From positions 7,488 to 71,487 of the forward strand of contig LT598456.1 of assembly GCA_900074725.1 (NCBI GenBank): a stretch of DNA of 64,000 nt, written 5' to 3'. Positions 50,802 to 60,900 of the stretch are shown in pieces. Both the position numbers and the translations under genes were made by a program. This DNA comes from Lachancea dasiensis. Lineage: Eukaryota > Ascomycota > Saccharomycetes > Saccharomycetales > Saccharomycetaceae. The notes beneath the pieces were generated by a model that was not told where the DNA came from, did no database searches, and saw only the letters and a program-made list of their open reading frames with translations. Each line of letters opens with the position of its first letter. Positions within the stretch are counted from its first letter, which is position 1.

Positions 50802-51410
50802 CTATCTTTTGTTTTTCTTTTTGCCTTGAAACAGCAAGCCAAATGTTTTCTTGACCGTTTTTTCCACACGCGGGCCATTGTCGTCGTCACTATCCTCCGA
50901 GGATCCATCTTGGTTATTAGTTGGTGCTGGAAGGGGTGAACGGGTTTTACTCGTTTCCAAGCTTGTCCGTAGCTCTGTACGATTGGTGTTACGAATCTTC
51001 CTTTTCAGGGCCACCATTGCTCTGGTGTCGTCAGATCTCGTCTTATGGATTCCATTTGATATGCGTGCTTCACGGGGAAGGCTAGAGCCAGCGGTGGCCT
51101 TCTGTTTTTTCTTCTTCGCAAGCGAAGATATTTTCTTGTCACTGTTAATGAACTCGCCGATGGTAGATATATCGTCCTTGTTGCCATGGCTATTGTCCGC
51201 AATTTCTGAATCATTAAAGCTCAGTCCCGCGCCCATGCTTATGACTGGAAGCTGGTAGAATGCAGTTTTTGAACTGGTTAGGTCTTCACTGCAATCTCGA
51301 CTGGCCCTGTCTCCCAGCCAATCTAAGGCCTTCACTTTATTATCGTTAAAAGCGGCCTGAAGCGAGGCCTGCAAACTTAGCTTTTCTTGTATCTCTCGCG
51401 CTCGCGACAT
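50802..51410 (-). CDS. NOP19: nucleolar small-subunit processome protein Nop19
   Basis: A 202-residue, basic, low-complexity protein starting MSRAREIQEKLSLQASLQAAF. The ALDWLGD segment, the block TAFYQLPVISMGAGLSF and the motif TIGEFINSDKKISSL match my memory of S. cerevisiae Nop19 (YGR251W), a 90S pre-ribosome component needed for early pre-rRNA cleavage. Lysine runs (AKKKKQK and QGKKKNKR) suit nucleolar targeting. Orthology is supported by position: YGR251W is next to GCN5 and PUP2 in S. cerevisiae, all three of which are in this block. The short length and poor conservation leave some doubt. A weak PAC-like GGTGATGAGG is upstream near 51492. Confidence 0.75.
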   Translation of the reverse strand: MSRAREIQEKLSLQASLQAAFNDNKVKALDWLGDRASRDCSEDLTSSKTAFYQLPVISMGAGLSFNDSEIADNSHGNKDDISTIGEFINSDKKISSLAKKKKQKATAGSSLPREARISNGIHKTRSDDTRAMVALKRKIRNTNRTELRTSLETSKTRSPLPAPTNNQDGSSEDSDDDNGPRVEKTVKKTFGLLFQGKKKNKR

Positions 51411-51636
51411 TCCAATATCGGATGATATGTGACTTACTGACAGCCCTCAGTTAAAATCAGGCCTGTATTATGTGTCTTGTAAATTACATGGTGGTGATGA
51501 GGAAACATTAGACGAAAAATAAATTAAATAACCACCTACCTAAAATACGTTGAACAAAGCTCGCACAAGCTCCAATAAGCCCTCCTCTTAGTTCGAAACT
51601 GTCTTCCATGCCTTAGTTACATTCTATTTACAAATG

Positions 51637-52956
51637 CTAATTTCGTCTATAAGTCTTTTCCTTGCCGTTTTTCTTATTGTTGACTTTGCGACGCTCCCCA
51701 AAATTTTCCTTCTCCATAGCCATCAGACTCTCACGCTTAGCTGCCGTGACCTTATTTAAGGCCTTTCTGATAACAGCCGTATCATGAACGTTTATGAATT
51801 CGTCCATTTTCTTATTAATTCTGACTTCTATGGCTTCTATCCTGGAAACATCCCTCTGGGTAACAAAACATATTGATTCACCAGACCGGCCTGCACGAGC
51901 AGTACGACCGGCTCTGTGAATAAAAGTATCAGGGTTGGCCGATATATCGTAGTTGACTACAAGTTGAACAGTTGGAATATCCAAACCTCTCGAGGCAACA
52001 TCAGTAGCTATCAGCACCCGCGCAGCATTTGCTCTAAATCTGTGCAGTGAGTTCGTTCTCTCTTGTTGGGGCATTTGGGAGTGCAGCGAGGCCACACGGA
52101 CGTCCAGTTGCTTCAAAGTCCTTCGCAAAATCTCGGCAGTAATAGTTCTGTTCACAAAAATGATAGCACTAGACTCGCTATACATAGCACTCGTGAGAAT
52201 CTGATAAAGGTAAGCCTCTTTCACCTGTTCAGGAACTAGCAGGTAGGTGGTCTTCAAAGTTGCAGGTATTGCTACTTTATCCATACTTTCTACCTCATAC
52301 GAAAATAACTTGGGCTTGCCTTGAATGGTAGGAGCATTTTGCAATGACTTGACTTGGTCCGTCACAGTGGCAGTGAACAGCAGGTTTTGACGACGTTCTT
52401 TTGGGGGCAATATACTGACACAGGTAGCCAATGCTTCCGTGAAAGTTTCGGTAAGTAAAATATCTGCTTCATCAAGCACCAGATATTTTACTCTTTTCAA
52501 GCTACCAACTGTATCGTCGCCGCTGTTCGTGATATGGTGCGCCAAACGACCCGGTGTGGCCACTATGAAATGAGGCCTCCGTTGAAGCTCCAGCGCCTGC
52601 TCAACGATACTCTCACCGCCCACCACAAGCGCTACTCTAATATTCATGGAGCTTCCAAGAGCAGTAAACTGTTCTGCAATTTGCATCGCAAGTTCTCTGG
52701 TTGGTGTTAGCACCACCCCAAACATGCCGCTGGGATCCTCGGACCACTTGGTCAACATGGGTGCAGCAAAAGCTATTGTTTTACCTGAACCAGTTTTAGC
52801 TCCTCCAATGCAATCTCTGCCTTCCAAAATCCTGGGTATGCATGCCTTCTGAATGGCTGTAGGTTGGGCTATTTTCATAGACCGTAGTGCCTCGACCAGC
52901 CACTTGGATACTCCAAGGCTACTGAAATCTTCTGAAACCTTCGAAGCACCACTCAT
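51637..52956 (-). CDS. DBP8: DEAD-box RNA helicase Dbp8
   Basis: 439 residues (S. cerevisiae Dbp8 431). The Q motif region (SFSSLGVSKWL-like start with AQPTAIQKACIP) is followed by motif I AKTGSGKT, Ia PTRELA, Ib TPGRL, II DEAD, III TAT (in LLFTATV), IV in AIIFVNRT, V ATDVASRGLD and VI HRAGRTARAGR. Motif III is usually SAT in DEAD-box proteins; TAT is a known variant. Dbp8 works in 18S rRNA maturation in the nucleolus with cofactor Esf2. A basic C-terminus (KVNNKKNGKEKTYRRN) fits nucleolar location. Neighbours MTG2 and NMD3 match S. cerevisiae YHR168W to YHR170W, apart from NOP19 insertion. Confidence 0.96.
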   Translation of the reverse strand: MSGASKVSEDFSSLGVSKWLVEALRSMKIAQPTAIQKACIPRILEGRDCIGGAKTGSGKTIAFAAPMLTKWSEDPSGMFGVVLTPTRELAMQIAEQFTALGSSMNIRVALVVGGESIVEQALELQRRPHFIVATPGRLAHHITNSGDDTVGSLKRVKYLVLDEADILLTETFTEALATCVSILPPKERRQNLLFTATVTDQVKSLQNAPTIQGKPKLFSYEVESMDKVAIPATLKTTYLLVPEQVKEAYLYQILTSAMYSESSAIIFVNRTITAEILRRTLKQLDVRVASLHSQMPQQERTNSLHRFRANAARVLIATDVASRGLDIPTVQLVVNYDISANPDTFIHRAGRTARAGRSGESICFVTQRDVSRIEAIEVRINKKMDEFINVHDTAVIRKALNKVTAAKRESLMAMEKENFGERRKVNNKKNGKEKTYRRN

Positions 52957-53023
52957 GATATATCAACTAATGGGCTGATATTTCTTTATCTTCTTAGCTT
53001 AGTTTTTGTTTCTGTTGAGGTTA

Positions 53024-53033
53024 GCGATGACCT
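53024..53033 (+). promoter_or_regulatory. PAC-like word upstream of DBP8
   Basis: GCGATGACCT differs from the PAC consensus GCGATGAGMT at one core base. It is about 70 bases before the DBP8 ATG, in a 104-base gap to MTG2. With one mismatch it is only suggestive, but DBP8 is a ribosome-biogenesis gene like NMD3. Confidence 0.35.
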
Positions 53034-53060
53034 GAATTATTTTTTTTTGTTATGAATTTA

Positions 53061-54680
53061 TCACTGGGCCATCCCAGCACACATGGCCATCTTGCGCACT
53101 AGAAGATCAATATTCTGATTCTTGAGGGCACTAACAGGAAGCACATCCCACTGATAAGCCCGGCAATAGTCTCTGATCTGATAAAACTTGTTTATGTTGG
53201 CTGGGTCGTCGGATTTCACGTCGGCTTTGTTACACACCACCAATACATTTTTCTTAGTAACCTCTTCAATGCCGCCTAGCTCGAAAAGCAAAGTGTTGAG
53301 ATCTTCGAGAGGGTTATGTCTTTCCAAGCTTACTACTATCACCCAGCCCTTAGAGCGCTGGATGTGTCTGATGAATTCTAGGCCCATGCCCTTATCACGG
53401 GAGGCGCCCTTTATGATGCCAGGGATATCAGCAACAGTAAAACTATGAGAATCGATGCCCAGCGTTACAGTACCAACGCTAGGATGTGTGGTGGTGAATT
53501 CCCAGTGACCGATACGTGGTTTGGCATTAGAAATACGATTCAAAATAGTGGACTTGCCTGCATTAGGCAATCCTACTAGTCCTAGATCTGCGAGGCTCTT
53601 AAGTTCGAACATGAAGTACTGCTCGAGACCGCTTCTACCGATTTTAGCAAAACGCGGGTTTCTGATAATATTGGTCAAGAAATGCATATTACCCAGACCT
53701 CCTTTGCCACCTTTCAACAAACAAAGAGGAGTGGGAGTAGGCTTATCCAGATCTAAACCGTAGAGGGGGAAACGGTCGCCTTTAAGCTCAGACTGACTTG
53801 TCTCGACGTCGTAGACCTTGACTTTTTCGTTGAGCTCTTGGAACCAGTCTTTATCGTCGTGATAGGCTTCGTCTTTGCCCTTGAAGAGCCACCCTTTACC
53901 TGCTTCATACGAGTCTCGGAAAAGTTGGATATGCGTGGGCTTTTGATCCATTTCGAAGCGGCCAGTGCAATGGAGGCCCACCCTATGATTCTCTAATACT
54001 CTTCGAAGAGGAAGGTTGTCGGTGTTTTTGTAAGAATTAACGGCATTACGAACCTCTGCAGGATTCATGCACCACTTAACTACCGTTCCCACAGGAACTG
54101 AGATCAGAACATCCTTGCCTCTTGCCCCATCCAATTGTTTCGCAGCCCCGCTCTCACCATCAAATGCACTATAGGTTGTCCTGAGCTTCGCCAAGCTGTT
54201 AAGTCCTTCGATAGCCTGTATGTAGACACTGCCACCATCTCCTCCGTCGCCGCCATCGGGTGGTCCAATTGATCTTCCTGCATCCCTGAAAAAAGAGACA
54301 GCTCCGTTACCTCCGCTACCACTTCGACATTTGAGGATCCTAACATCTACAAATTCCTTGGCATGAGAAGTCCGCTGAGTTTTTGTTTGGAGATGACTTA
54401 GGGTTATAAAATTTGACAATGGTGATTTAACGTTAATATAAGGCGTCTTTGGCGGGGTTGAGACCACCTCATATGGGACTGTTAGCAAGTCGCTAGAACG
54501 TGATGACACAATTTTACCGCTTCCAATGAGACTTGATCGTGGCAAAGCTTCTTGATGCTCTTGTTTTAGCTTTCGCAACCAAGTCTCATTGTCAGACGCT
54601 TTGGGTGCGTTATCTGGCGCGGATGAAGCCTTCCTACTCAATCGAGGGTTGTTTAGCTTTTTGCAAAGTAGGCGGAACAT
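53061..54680 (-). CDS. MTG2: mitochondrial Obg-family GTPase Mtg2
   Basis: 539 residues (S. cerevisiae Mtg2 518). The N-terminal ~100 residues are basic and Ser-rich (MFRLLCKKLNNPRLSRKASS), a mitochondrial targeting type. The glycine-rich Obg fold follows (KCRSGSGGNGAVSFFRD, GPPDGGDGGDGGSVYIQ), then the G domain: G1 GLPNAGKST, G2/G3 region TTTHPSVGTV and DIPGIIKGAS, G4 CNKADV. Mtg2 supports assembly of the mitochondrial large ribosomal subunit at the inner membrane. A 100-residue insertion is present between the Obg halves, as in yeast orthologues. The same neighbours as in S. cerevisiae (YHR167W to YHR169W). Confidence 0.95.
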   Translation of the reverse strand: MFRLLCKKLNNPRLSRKASSAPDNAPKASDNETWLRKLKQEHQEALPRSSLIGSGKIVSSRSSDLLTVPYEVVSTPPKTPYINVKSPLSNFITLSHLQTKTQRTSHAKEFVDVRILKCRSGSGGNGAVSFFRDAGRSIGPPDGGDGGDGGSVYIQAIEGLNSLAKLRTTYSAFDGESGAAKQLDGARGKDVLISVPVGTVVKWCMNPAEVRNAVNSYKNTDNLPLRRVLENHRVGLHCTGRFEMDQKPTHIQLFRDSYEAGKGWLFKGKDEAYHDDKDWFQELNEKVKVYDVETSQSELKGDRFPLYGLDLDKPTPTPLCLLKGGKGGLGNMHFLTNIIRNPRFAKIGRSGLEQYFMFELKSLADLGLVGLPNAGKSTILNRISNAKPRIGHWEFTTTHPSVGTVTLGIDSHSFTVADIPGIIKGASRDKGMGLEFIRHIQRSKGWVIVVSLERHNPLEDLNTLLFELGGIEEVTKKNVLVVCNKADVKSDDPANINKFYQIRDYCRAYQWDVLPVSALKNQNIDLLVRKMAMCAGMAQ

Positions 54681-54844
54681 AATATGAAGTCAGCCTCCGC
54701 TCTTGTGCTTTTCTCGTTGGGAAGTTGTCATCGATAGATGGCAATGCTTTAAATTCGAGATCGAATGTTTGAAGCGTCGAGTCACGTGATAATAATGATC
54801 TAGGAATTATGGTCTCCACTCATTATATAATCCAGGGCTCTGGC

Positions 54845-55627
54845 TTATGTTCTTTCCATTTCAATGTCCTCATCCTCACTTTTCCTATCTAGTTCCTGTC
54901 TTAAATTTGTAATGTCAAGGAGCGTTTTGGCAATGGAATTATGAGCATCACCAAAGAGCATGCTCTCGATGGATTCGTAATTTGTTCTCCACTGGGCAAC
55001 GTCTGAGGTAAGAGATTTCAACATGTCTCGCAAGATATGCTGGTTTTCAACAAGGTAACGAGCCTTTTCCATTTTGATGGAAGTGATCCAACTGACTAAT
55101 CGGCTCTTCAAAATCTCTCTTGTCTCTACACTAGCGTCTTCACTCTTGTAACTTTGTAGCCATGATTCGAGGTCGAAGTAGTCCTCTTTTTCAACCTGAG
55201 AGAACGCTGAAGCTGCGTCACACAAGTTGGACGAGAGCCTACCGATTAAATTGGTATGCTCCAATTGTAGATTATGGCTATCATTGACTTCGTTCAGATA
55301 CTCTAGCATTTCTGAAGCTTGGCCATCACTATTTGAAGTAACAGTAAGTCTGCTTTTGGCCACATCTGCCAGAGGAGCCAGCTTGAGTTTTGTGTTGTAG
55401 GACTCAACGACGCTTGTATGGTCGTCTCTCAAATCCGCCATGGACATTGTCAGCTGCGCAAAGCTGCCGCTCATTTTCTGTAGTGCGGCAATCTGAGCTG
55501 ATTTCTCGGTAGAGTTCATTAGGATTGTTTCCAAATAATCGAACAACTGATCGGCATGATTGTAGTTCACTTCTAGGGACATCGATAGTTGATTTAGCAT
55601 TGACTCCACATTATGGGAGCTCATCAT
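54845..55627 (-). CDS. THP2: THO complex subunit Thp2
   Basis: A 260-residue acidic, mostly helical protein with several coiled-coil-like stretches (ILMNSTEKSAQIAALQKM; LQLEHTNLIGRLSSNLCD). Sequence alone does not identify it. The identification rests on position and size: in S. cerevisiae THP2 (YHR167W, 261 residues) lies between MTG2 and CDC23 in the same relative orientation, exactly as here. THO, with Tho2, Hpr1, Mft1 and Thp2, couples RNA polymerase II elongation to mRNP assembly and export and limits R-loops. It is divergent from CDC23 across 185 bases. The ATG at 55627 gives an initial Met-Met; the second Met is also possible. Confidence 0.82.
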   Translation of the reverse strand: MMSSHNVESMLNQLSMSLEVNYNHADQLFDYLETILMNSTEKSAQIAALQKMSGSFAQLTMSMADLRDDHTSVVESYNTKLKLAPLADVAKSRLTVTSNSDGQASEMLEYLNEVNDSHNLQLEHTNLIGRLSSNLCDAASAFSQVEKEDYFDLESWLQSYKSEDASVETREILKSRLVSWITSIKMEKARYLVENQHILRDMLKSLTSDVAQWRTNYESIESMLFGDAHNSIAKTLLDITNLRQELDRKSEDEDIEMERT

Positions 55628-55812
55628 CTAGTGCACTGCCTGGGGTATAGTAAGGTTATGTCTGGAGTTTCTTTGTCCCTGTCTTATTATTCTTTTCAGT
55701 TCATTGTGTTTTTGTAAATTGTATCTTTGCACAACGCGGAACAGCTATTACAAGCGCCCTAGTAAAGATCTCACAAAGCAGACCAACACAACGTCAACGC
55801 AAAGTCGCAACT

Positions 55813-57702
55813 ATGGACCCCTCGTTTGTTCAACTGCTGCTCGATATAAAATGTGAATTAAGGGACTCTTCATCAAGGCTATCGCGTTTGAAGCTGTATA
55901 ATTCCTCAAAGTGGTCTGCCGAAGCCCTCTGTGGGATGTGTGAATTCCCTATGCCCTCCGATACGAGCAACTTACTGAAAATTGATGAATCTCCCCTACG
56001 TAGTAGGGGCCAAGCCAGCGCTTTCACTGAAGGGCAATCAAAGGAAACAACCGGCGGACAGGAAGACGCGCCGATGGAAAGTAAGGAGTACGATTTGTTC
56101 CTCCTTGCATCGACTTTATTTGATTGTAAAGAATTCGATAGATGTGCATACTTTTTAGCCGATGCAAAACACCCTGAACTCAAGTTTCTCAAGCTCTACA
56201 GCAAGTATTTATCATGGGATAAAAAGACGCAAGAAAGCATGGAGAGCATGCTAACATCAGGAAGCTCAAACAACAGTAGTAATGGCAGAGCTGGTACAAA
56301 GGCTGGTAGTGGCAGCAGGGATACTCTTGACATGCTGCGAAACCAAGACCCTCGAAAGAGTAATCCTTCGAAGAAATTCCAAAAATCGAGTGACCTCGAC
56401 CATGGCGAGTCCACAAGCATTCCTGCAATATTGAAGGAGCTCAACGAATACTTACCACCGGAGAGCGACCTTGAGGGCAGTGGTATTGGTATGTCTTTGC
56501 TGTATTATCTTCGAGGTTTACTTTATAAGCTGCAAGATATACCATCGAATGCTATCAGTTCTTTTCTCAGCGCTATCTCCATATACCCATATAATTGGGC
56601 GTGCTGGAATGAACTCTTAAGCTGTTTATCTCGCCCAGATGAATCGCTACTCCTACTAAAGATACTTAATGACAAGTTTACGAGCGAGAAATACCAGATT
56701 ATGCTAAAGTTCTTCAAACTTTCCTTATTCCAGGAATTCAATGGCAACATTGACGATTTTATCCAAGAACTCGATTTCCTATTATCAATCTTCCCAAACT
56801 TTGCGTTTTTAAAGACGCAGCATGCCTTAGTAAATTACCATTACATGGATTATGTGAATGCCGGGTTCATTTTTGACCAAATCATCAAGCTAGATCCGTA
56901 TCGCCTGGAAGACATGGACACTTATTCTAACATACTTTACGTGATGCAAAAACCTTCCAAGCTGGCGTACCTTGCACAGTTTGCTTCCGGAGTAGATAGA
57001 TTCCGAGCTGAGACTTGTTGTATTGTTGCCAATTATTATAGTGCTAAGCAGGAACACGAGAAGTCAATAATGTACTTTAGAAGAGCACTGACACTGAACA
57101 AGAACTGTACTAGCGCTTGGACGCTAATGGGGCACGAGTTTGTAGAGCTGAAGAATTCACACGCTGCCATCGAGTGTTACAGACGAGCTGTCGACATCAA
57201 TTCACGAGACTTCAAAGCTTGGTATGGCCTAGGCCAAGCCTACGAGGTACTGGACATGCATTTGTACTCGCTTTACTACTTTCAACGCTCTTGTGCCCTA
57301 AAGCCGCTAGACAAGAGAATGTGGCAGGCACTTGCGAGCTGCTACGAAAAGGTTGACAATGTGGACGAATCAATCAAGTGCTACACAAGAGCACTTCAGC
57401 TCTCTTTCAACGCTGATTTGGACACTGTAATCTTGTACAGGCTGGCCCTCCTGCATGGAAAGCTGCACGACATCGAAAGTTGTAAATCTTATATGGCCAA
57501 GTGCGTCACTACAAATGAGAGCGCCGATGGTTTGATAAGTGACGAAATTACCAAAGCCAGCCTCTGGCTCGCTAAGCATGAAGCTAGGAACAAAAATTTT
57601 TCTGAAGCTTACAAGTATGCACTCGGTGTTACACATGGAACCTCTCAGGAAATAGAAGAGGCCCGCGCAATAGCACGCGAGTGCCGGAAACGGATGGATT
57701 GA
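55813..57702 (+). CDS. CDC23: anaphase-promoting complex subunit Cdc23 (Apc8)
   Basis: 629 residues (S. cerevisiae Cdc23 626). The conserved N-terminal dimerisation region of Apc8 begins FVQLLLDIKCELRDSSSRLS and includes SKWSAEALCGM. A low-complexity linker (about residues 135-215) is followed by a long array of TPR units, clear examples being NYYSAKQEHEKSIMYFRRAL, AWTLMGHEFVELKNSHAAIE with CYRRAVDINSRDFKAWYGLG, and MWQALASCYEKVDNVDESIK. Cdc23 is part of the TPR arm of the APC/C that receives Cdc20/Cdh1 and ubiquitylates securin and cyclins. Neighbours THP2 and PRP8 match S. cerevisiae (YHR167W, YHR165C). Confidence 0.97.
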   Translation: MDPSFVQLLLDIKCELRDSSSRLSRLKLYNSSKWSAEALCGMCEFPMPSDTSNLLKIDESPLRSRGQASAFTEGQSKETTGGQEDAPMESKEYDLFLLASTLFDCKEFDRCAYFLADAKHPELKFLKLYSKYLSWDKKTQESMESMLTSGSSNNSSNGRAGTKAGSGSRDTLDMLRNQDPRKSNPSKKFQKSSDLDHGESTSIPAILKELNEYLPPESDLEGSGIGMSLLYYLRGLLYKLQDIPSNAISSFLSAISIYPYNWACWNELLSCLSRPDESLLLLKILNDKFTSEKYQIMLKFFKLSLFQEFNGNIDDFIQELDFLLSIFPNFAFLKTQHALVNYHYMDYVNAGFIFDQIIKLDPYRLEDMDTYSNILYVMQKPSKLAYLAQFASGVDRFRAETCCIVANYYSAKQEHEKSIMYFRRALTLNKNCTSAWTLMGHEFVELKNSHAAIECYRRAVDINSRDFKAWYGLGQAYEVLDMHLYSLYYFQRSCALKPLDKRMWQALASCYEKVDNVDESIKCYTRALQLSFNADLDTVILYRLALLHGKLHDIESCKSYMAKCVTTNESADGLISDEITKASLWLAKHEARNKNFSEAYKYALGVTHGTSQEIEEARAIARECRKRMD

Positions 57703-57932
57703 ACGATATACGAAAGCATTGTTAGAACACTATTTACTCTAATTTAGAGATCACATGACTTGGATAAGGGCATCGCTGATATTCAAAATTTTTGAATAGT
57801 ATAGCACCCAAATATTAACGGAGACACGAAGGTCGTGTACACTATTTGGTGTCTAACGGTCCAGCAAAGTTATAACAGGAGTCCTTTGGCTTGTAATATA
57901 TTAAATCTGTCTTTGGACTTTGTGAAACGACT

Positions 57933-60900
57933 ATGAGCGGTCTTCCACCTCCTCCACCTCCACCAGGGTTTCAGAAGGGGACCTCTTTACCGCCACCACC
58001 CCCACCTCCCCCGGGTTATGGAAGAGCTAGGAGCTCACATCATTCAAATGGTGGCGCGAATAATAACAATGTGCTAGTCTCTCCTCCTCCACCCCCCTCA
58101 AAACTTACATCAATCGACAACGATGGATATGTTTGCACAACTGGAAGCGCACATAATGGCAAAATATCATCTCCACAACCGCCTCCACCGTCTCCAGCCC
58201 AATTTGAACCCATGAAGTCTGGTATGAAAAGAAGAAAGAAGGAAGTCATCGGGATCGGTGCGATGAAGACTACAACTGAAGAACTTGTACGGAGACGTCA
58301 TGAATGGTTTGAACTTCAGAAGCAAAGATTTAAAAGTGGCAAGCCATCCCTCAGAATGAAACAAAAATCACACAGAGGGGGACTTGTACATTCTCATAAA
58401 GTGGAAATGCCTCCTGAACATATAAGGAAAATTATGGCTGATCATCGCGACATGTCATCTAAAAGATTTGACCCCGACAGACGGGCTTTTCTTGGAGCAT
58501 TAAAATACATGCCTCACGCCATTTTAAAACTTATCGAAAATATGCCTCAACCCTGGGAACAAGTCAAGGAGGTAAAAGTTCTTTATCATAACACTGGCGC
58601 TATAACTTTTGTGGATGAAGTACCGCGGGTTATTGAGCCCATTTATGCAGCACAGTGGTCTACCGTTTGGATTGCAATGAGACGAGAGAAGCGAGACCGT
58701 CGTCATTTTAAAAGAATGCGCTTTCCTCCATTTGATGACGATGAGCCTCCTCTGTCTTATTCTGAACATATTCAGGATGTTGAACCTCTTGATGCAATTA
58801 CTCTACAATTGGATGAAATTGACGATTTTGCTATAAGAGATTGGATCTTTGACTCACAGCCCTTAATTGATAACAAGGAGCACGTAAACGGCTCGTCTTA
58901 CAAAACATGGAAACTCGATCATCATATAATGGCAGCCCTCCATCGAATAAGTGCTCCGCTTTTGGACACAAACAATCACACGAATTCTCGTTACCTCTTT
59001 GACAAAAAATCCTTCTTCACAGCAAAAGCTCTAAATAATGCTATCCCCGGGGGCCCAAAGTTTGAGCCTTTATTTCCTAAGGAAGAAGAGGGTGATTTTG
59101 ATGAGTTCAACTCTCTTGATCGCGTTATATTCCGAGTTCCAATTAGAACAACCTATAAGGTAGCATTTGCTCACTTGTACAACAGCCGACCTCGAGAGAT
59201 TGCACTTGCGTGGTATTGTGATCCTATTTCTTGTCTCACAAACAGCGGTGATGATGAAATTGAGTCTGCGTTCAGCTTCAATCAATCGTTCAACCTCGTT
59301 CAGGCTCAGGCGGATATTTATACGTCAGATAAAGCCAATTGTGACGACTTCGAGCTACCACAAACTTTTAAAGCTGTGTTAGAGGATTTAGATTTTGAAC
59401 TGCCAGATACAAAAGATGCTTTAGATTTATATCATGCTCCCTTTCCATTCAACAGAAGGTCAGGAAGTACAGTAAGATCACAAGATGTCTCCTTGATAAA
59501 GGAATGGTATCTTCAAAGACCAGAGACCGACGTTCCGATCAAAGTCAGAATCTCTTACCAAAAGCTTCTCAAAAACTATGTTTCAAATGAACTTAAATCT
59601 ACAAAAGTGTCGTCTTCGAACAAAAAGAAACTTCTCAAAAGTTTAAGGAATACTAAGTTCTTCCAGCAGACATCGCTTGATTGGGTTGAAGTAGGATTGC
59701 AGGTGTGCAATCAAGGTTTTAATATGTTGAATTTATTAATCCACAGAAAGGGCTTAACATATTTGCATCTAGACTACAACTTCAATTTGAAGCCCACGAA
59801 GACCCTCACCACTAAAGAGCGTAAAAAGTCAAGATTCGGACATGCTTTTCACCTGATGCGGGAAATTTTGAAGGCAACTAAACTACTAGTGGATGCCCAT
59901 GTCCAATACCGATTAGGCAACGTAGATGCTTTTCAACTAGCTGATGGCATTTACTATATCTTGAATCACCTCGGACAATTGACAGGAATCTACCGGTACA
60001 AGTATAAGGTCATGCACCAAATAAGGGCTTGTAAGGATCTGAAGCACATTGTTTATAATCGATTCAACAAAGTTATTGGAAAGGGACCTGGATGCGGTTT
60101 CTGGCATCCTGCGTGGAGAATTTGGATTTTCTTCATGCGAGGAGTAATACCTCTGCTAGAGCGGTGGCTGGGAAATCTTCTTGCCCGTCAATTTGAAGGC
60201 CGTTCTAATGAGGTAGTCAAAACTGCCACTAAACAGCGCCTGGATGCATATTATGACCTTGAGCTGCGAGCAGCAGTGATGAATGATATTCTGGACATGA
60301 TGCCTGACGGTATCAAACAGACAAAAACTAAGACTATTTTACAGCACTTGAGCGAAGCATGGAGATGTTGGAAAGCAAATATTGCCTGGAATGTCCCGGG
60401 CATGCCAGAACCGGTAAAAAATATTATTGAAAGATACATCAAAGCGAAGGCAGATGGCTGGGTATCGGCAGCTCACTACAATCGTGAGCGCATCAAGCGT
60501 GGAGCTCACGTTGAGAAGACAGTTGTCAGGAAGAATCTTGGACGATTAACACGACTCTGGATGAAATATGAGCAGGAAAGACAACAAAACATTGAAAAGA
60601 ATGGCCCAGAAATCACTCCTGCTGCAGCTACTTCAATTTTCAAGACGATGGTAGATTGGTTGGAAACTAACAATTTTTCTCCTGTACCTTTTCCTCCATT
60701 AACTTATAAAAATGACACCAAAATTTTGGTTCTTGCCTTAGAAAGTTTGAAAAATGCATATGCGTCTAAAGTTCGTCTCAATGCAGCGGAGCGAGAAGAG
60801 TTGGCCTTAATCGAGGAAGCCTACGACAATCCACATAACACATTGAATCGAGTTAAGAAATATCTTTTAACTCAACGAGTCTTCAAACCTATTGATCTGT